The notes below the pieces were generated by a model. It saw only the letters and a list, made by a program, of their open reading frames with translations. It did not search any database and was not told the DNA's origin. Positions 7,195-9,779 of a DNA stretch of 9,779 bases are shown here, in pieces (position 1 is the first letter of the stretch; each line of letters opens with the position of its first letter). The stretch lies in assembly GCA_947453015.1 (NCBI GenBank), contig CANGFL010000028.1, forward strand, positions 1 to 9,779, given 5' to 3'. Made by a program: the position numbers and the translations under genes. The stretch comes from Oxalobacteraceae bacterium. GTDB lineage: Bacteria; Pseudomonadota; Gammaproteobacteria; Burkholderiales; Burkholderiaceae_D.

Positions 7195-7582
7195 GCGCAG
7201 CCTCTCTCTGTTTTGTTTAGCAAGTAGTTTCTCTTCCATCTCGACTAGCCGTTCGGCTTATCCTCTTAGCAAAAATCCAAGTTGCTACGATTTATAAAGC
7301 TAGCACGTTCGTTCTATTTTATTGATGTGTTTTCACTATTGCTGTAAAAATCCTTGAGCTATTTTTGCAATCGCACGAAGCAGCAGATTCTGAATTAACT
7401 GAACTAATCAGGCAGTAAGTACTTCATTCTGCATCTTATTTTTCGCGTCGCAACATATTTCATCTTGTCTCGGCACATATAAGTCGTTGACCATAAAGTG
7501 TGAAATTAACGTTTTAATGGTTTCATTCTTCAAGAAAACTAGACCATAATCAGTGAGAAATAAAATGTTTGTGTTTTCCAAT

Positions 7583-7609
7583 ATGACAAGTCAAAAAAGG
7601 CATTATAAA
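7583..7609 (+). promoter_or_regulatory. Weak sigma-70 promoter candidate for the activator gene
   Basis: ATGACA (7583-7588, five of six matches to TTGACA) and TATAAA (7604-7609, five of six to TATAAT) are 15 bases apart, shorter than the ideal 17. It is about 70 bases upstream of the preferred start codon. The region is AT-rich, so such matches can be accidental. Confidence 0.3.
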
Positions 7610-7629
7610 AATTAGATCTATAAAGTAAA

Positions 7630-7648
7630 AGTCTGCATAAGACAGACT
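7630..7648. promoter_or_regulatory. Inverted repeat upstream of the activator gene, possible operator
   Basis: AGTCTG (7630-7635) and CAGACT (7643-7648) are exact inverse complements around a 7-base spacer. It lies 31 bases before the preferred start at 7680 and after the promoter candidate, a position suited to autoregulation or to a leader hairpin. Its half-sites do not match the TGTRACA elements downstream of the gene. Confidence 0.35.
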
Positions 7649-7669
7649 GCCATAACAAAAAATGTTCAT

Positions 7670-7675
7670 GGGAGA
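7670..7675 (+). promoter_or_regulatory. Shine-Dalgarno that decides the start of the activator gene
   Basis: GGGAGA ends 4 bases before the ATG at 7680. The upstream in-frame ATGs at 7662 and 7668 have only CATAACAAAA-type sequence before them and no purine-rich match, so 7680 is preferred. Confidence 0.7.
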
Positions 7676-7679
7676 TACG

Positions 7680-9617
7680 ATGCACGCGGAGCAGAGGCAC
7701 CACATTGAGACAGTGATGCAGGTGGCTGAGCAGGCTAAGCAAACGCCATCCGCTTTGCTGCACGATGAAATTATTCGTGATTCATGGATGCGTTGTGTGC
7801 ATGAGCACAAACTTGATCCTACGCGCATGCAAGAAGCGGTCATCCTGCCTCAGCAGCAAATTCGTGAGCGTCAGGATCAGATTGAAGAATTTCTTCATAT
7901 CGCTCGTCATGGCCTCGAAACTCTCTATCACCAAGTCGCTGGTTTAGGTTATGTGGTTTTACTCACCGATGCGCGAGGCGTAACCGTCGATTTCATTGGT
8001 GATTTACAGCTCGATCCCAGCCTAAAAAAAGCGGGCTTATATTTAGGTTCTGATTGGAACGAAATTAATGCAGGTACCTGTGGCGTCGGAACCTGTATTA
8101 GCACCGGTCAGGCATTGACAGTGCATCAGGGCGATCATTTCGACGCCACTCATATACCGCTCACCTGCACAGCCGCGCCGATTTACGATGCGATGGGTCA
8201 TATGAAGGCCGTGCTGGATATTTCAGCACTTACATCACCAGGACAAAAAGAAAGTCAGCATTTAGCATTGCAAATGGTGCGCATGTTTTCACACCAAATT
8301 GAAAATGCGTATTTTCTTCATCGTTTTCGTCATGAATGGATACTCAGACTATCTACCGCGCCTGAATTTTTAGAAGTGAGTCCTGAGTACCTGATTGCCA
8401 TTGATGCGTCAGGTAAGATCATTGGTCATAATCGTCGCGCGCAGTTAATTTTCGGTGAAGTACCGCAGGAGTTGATTGGTCGTCGTATCGATTCACTTTT
8501 GAATGTGTCGACAGATGATCTACATCGTTTCGTAGCCGTGCAGCCGGTTGATCGCCGAGCGCTGATGGTTAGCGGTACACAGAAATTAGTATTCTTATCA
8601 GCGCTGGCACCTGCACGCTCACTGTTGGAAGCGGCGCGTGCACGCATAGAGCCACCGACGCCGGAGCCGTTAGCAGCCCTCTCTGGCGGCGATCCTTTAT
8701 TAGATCGTCAGATTTCTCGCGCAGCACGTTTGATCAATTCGCCAATTAGTATTTTGGTGACGGGCGAGACAGGTAGCGGCAAAGAATACTTTGCTAAAGC
8801 GCTGCATCAAAGCAGCGAACGACGTAATGGTCCTTTTGTACCAGTTAACTGTGCAGCCATTCCAGACACGCTGATAGAAAGTGAATTGTTTGGTTATGCA
8901 CCTGGAAGTTTTTCTGGCGCCTCGCCAAAAGGAAAGCGTGGATTAATTCAAGAAGCCGATGGCGGGACGCTGTTCTTAGATGAGATAGGCGACATGCCTA
9001 AGCCTTTACAAGCACGCTTGCTGCGTGTGCTCTCAGAAAAAGAAGTGCTGCCGGTGGGTGCTACGCGTGCGGTTGAGGTCAATATTCGAGTCGTCGCAGC
9101 GACGCATTGTGCGCTTGAGTCGCTAGTGCGAGAAGGCGCATTTCGCGATGATTTGTATTACCGATTAAGCGGTGCGCACTTTACGTTACCGCCGGTACGT
9201 GAGCGCAAAGATTTATCGTGGATTATTGATCGCGTACTCGCACTGCATGGTCGTAAATCGTCTGATCAACCTGCACCAACCTTAGACGCTGAGTCGAGAG
9301 CGGCATTACTCGCGCACAGCTGGCCAGGTAACTTGCGCGAATTACGTAATGTGATTGAGTTTGCCTCAGCCGTCTGTCGCGATAATCAAATTACCTTAAT
9401 CGATTTACCTGAATATCTCAGCGCACCGCCCAATGGCGCTCACGCAGTGGGCGTTTCTTTTCAAGAGTTGACATTGAATAATAGTGAGGCGAGTGAACTA
9501 CTCGCGCAGCTGCGCGCTGCACGTTGGAATGTGACTGCTGCCGCCAATGCGATGGGCATTTCCCGTATGACGCTGTACCGCCGCATGAAGCGGTTTGGCA
9601 TAGAACACCCGCAGTAA
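7680..9617 (+). CDS. AcoR-like sigma-54-dependent transcriptional activator (GAF-PAS-AAA+-Fis HTH)
   Basis: A bacterial enhancer-binding protein that remodels sigma-54 RNA polymerase using ATP. Numbering is from the ATG at 7680 (645 residues); an ATG at 7662 would add six. Residues 30-60 carry the AcoR-type entry (IIRDSWMRC..HKLDP), then a GAF sensor (about 70-210) with QVAGLGYVVLLTD and LTCTAAPI, a PAS-like segment (about 225-285), a linker, and the AAA+ domain: Walker A GETGSGKE (362-369), ELFGY then GSFSGA (409-414) in place of GAFTGA, Walker B GGTLFLDE (428-435), FRDDLYYRL (488-496) with the expected arginines, and LPPVRERKDL. The WPGNLREL segment (548-555) and a Fis-type HTH (about 612-640, VTAAANAMGISRMTLYRRMKR) finish it. 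The GAF motif reads GTCGVGTC where relatives usually have GTNGIGTC. AcoR relatives govern acetoin, alcohol or aldehyde catabolism; no such gene is in the window, so the effector is unknown. No receiver domain, so it senses a ligand directly. Confidence 0.93.
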   Translation: MHAEQRHHIETVMQVAEQAKQTPSALLHDEIIRDSWMRCVHEHKLDPTRMQEAVILPQQQIRERQDQIEEFLHIARHGLETLYHQVAGLGYVVLLTDARGVTVDFIGDLQLDPSLKKAGLYLGSDWNEINAGTCGVGTCISTGQALTVHQGDHFDATHIPLTCTAAPIYDAMGHMKAVLDISALTSPGQKESQHLALQMVRMFSHQIENAYFLHRFRHEWILRLSTAPEFLEVSPEYLIAIDASGKIIGHNRRAQLIFGEVPQELIGRRIDSLLNVSTDDLHRFVAVQPVDRRALMVSGTQKLVFLSALAPARSLLEAARARIEPPTPEPLAALSGGDPLLDRQISRAARLINSPISILVTGETGSGKEYFAKALHQSSERRNGPFVPVNCAAIPDTLIESELFGYAPGSFSGASPKGKRGLIQEADGGTLFLDEIGDMPKPLQARLLRVLSEKEVLPVGATRAVEVNIRVVAATHCALESLVREGAFRDDLYYRLSGAHFTLPPVRERKDLSWIIDRVLALHGRKSSDQPAPTLDAESRAALLAHSWPGNLRELRNVIEFASAVCRDNQITLIDLPEYLSAPPNGAHAVGVSFQELTLNNSEASELLAQLRAARWNVTAAANAMGISRMTLYRRMKRFGIEHPQ

Positions 9618-9650
9618 ATTTTGTAGTGCTTTTTCAATGGTTTACTTGGG

Positions 9651-9693
9651 GTGTGACATCTGTAACAAATCTACCTGTGACAGATGTCCACAC
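9651..9693. promoter_or_regulatory. Inverted repeat with three TGTRACA heptamers, probable activator/repressor binding region
   Basis: GACATCTGT (9655-9663) and ACAGATGTC (9680-9688) are perfect inverse complements with a 16-base spacer; GTGT (9651-9654) and ACAC (9690-9693) extend the pairing past a single unpaired C. Inside lie TGTGACA (9652-9658), TGTAACA (9661-9667) and TGTGACA (9676-9682). It sits 34 bases after the activator's stop codon with no following T-run, so a binding site is more likely than a terminator. It resembles the paired upstream sites used by Fis-type sigma-54 activators, but the protein that binds it is inferred. Confidence 0.5.
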
Positions 9694-9723
9694 TGAGCGT
9701 GTAGCGAGCAGAATTTTTCCTGT

Positions 9724-9735
9724 GCGTCGCAACAT
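9724..9735 (+). repeat. Second copy of a 12-base direct repeat flanking the activator gene
   Basis: GCGTCGCAACAT here is identical to 7445-7456. Both copies follow an ATTTTTC sequence (directly at 7438-7444, four bases away at 9713-9719) and both are in non-coding DNA on either side of the activator gene. Chance cannot be excluded for a 12-base match. Confidence 0.4.
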
Positions 9736-9779
9736 CAAAATATGAAAAACTATTCTGATTCATGTGCTTGCAGGATGAA

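Larger units (their letters stand above)
7195..7661. other. Long intergenic region before the sigma-54 activator gene
   Basis: About 470 bases with no supported gene on either strand; becomes strongly AT-rich toward the right. It contains GCGTCGCAACAT (7445-7456), which recurs exactly at 9724-9735, a small stem AGCC/GGCT near 7248-7259, a weak promoter candidate at 7583-7609 and the inverted repeat at 7630-7648. No tRNA-like fold or recognisable small RNA was seen, though the length would allow a small RNA or a long leader. Confidence 0.5.

Noticed and set aside
7350..7373. CTTGAGC...TTTTTGCA as a sigma-54 promoter
   Set aside because: A TTGCA -12 element is present but the -24 GG is absent at the correct distance.
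7471..7488. CGGCAC as the -24 part of a sigma-54 promoter upstream of the activator gene
   Set aside because: The GG is not followed by GC ten bases later (TC is found), so the essential -12 element is missing.
7550..7843. Minus-strand ORF of 97 codons overlapping the activator start and its upstream region
   Set aside because: Overlaps a well-supported gene, cysteine-rich composition typical of an antisense shadow, no ribosome binding site seen.
9524..9745. Plus-strand ORF of 73 codons over the end of the activator gene
   Set aside because: Its first half is a frame-shifted reading of the HTH-coding region and the rest is intergenic DNA; no start signal.
9742..9779. Possible start of the next gene (ATG AAA AAC TAT ..., open to the right edge)
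   Set aside because: No Shine-Dalgarno precedes it and only 12 codons are visible, too little to support a gene.

Overview
The window reads as chromosomal DNA of a proteobacterium, most likely a betaproteobacterium of the Burkholderiales/Nitrosomonadales type. This placement rests on protein character only: a PilY1 ending in an 'SWREL' tail, a YceI pair, an AcoR-type sigma-54 activator and a short SbmA-like protein. Base composition is moderate, with AT-rich spacers. Genus is not determinable from what is visible. No tRNA, rRNA, CRISPR, insertion sequence or phage gene was seen.

Layout. (1) 1-3445, plus strand: the C-terminal part of a PilY1-type pilus adhesin (its 5' end lies outside the window), overlapped by a small TonB-like energy transducer, then fumC (class II fumarase) 13 bases later. 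(2) 3446-3516: a spacer between convergent genes with a strong hairpin. (3) 3517-3786, minus strand: a GlsB/YeaQ/YmgE three-helix membrane protein. (4) 3787-4064: a divergent intergenic region. (5) 4065-6060, plus strand: a tight run of two different YceI-family periplasmic proteins and a ChaN-like protein (12-base gap, then an 11-base overlap), almost certainly one operon. (6) 6135-7154: an SbmA/BacA-like inner-membrane transporter core, short at the N-terminus, followed by a hairpin terminator. (7) 7195-7661: a long AT-rich intergenic region. (8) 7680-9617: an AcoR-like sigma-54 activator with GAF, PAS, AAA+ and Fis-type HTH domains. (9) 9618-9779: a spacer holding a striking inverted repeat with three TGTRACA heptamers, probably control DNA for a gene outside the window.

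How the genes may work together. The PilY1 and TonB-like genes are translationally linked, which suggests a pilus or envelope function; fumC is probably a metabolic passenger. The YceI-YceI-ChaN-SbmA stretch encodes only envelope proteins (two lipocalin-like carriers, a haem/Tiki-type periplasmic protein and a peptide-importer-like membrane protein) and could be a functional module; this is inference from position. The activator probably controls the gene beyond the right edge.

Most of the window is ordinary. I found no clear evidence of a wholly new system. The points most worth a second look are the GSFSGA variant of the GAFTGA loop in the activator, the TGTRACA inverted-repeat cluster, the degenerate calcium loop of PilY1, the TonB-like protein with an S-x3-H anchor fused into the PilY1 operon, and the SbmA-like protein lacking the usual N-terminal helices.
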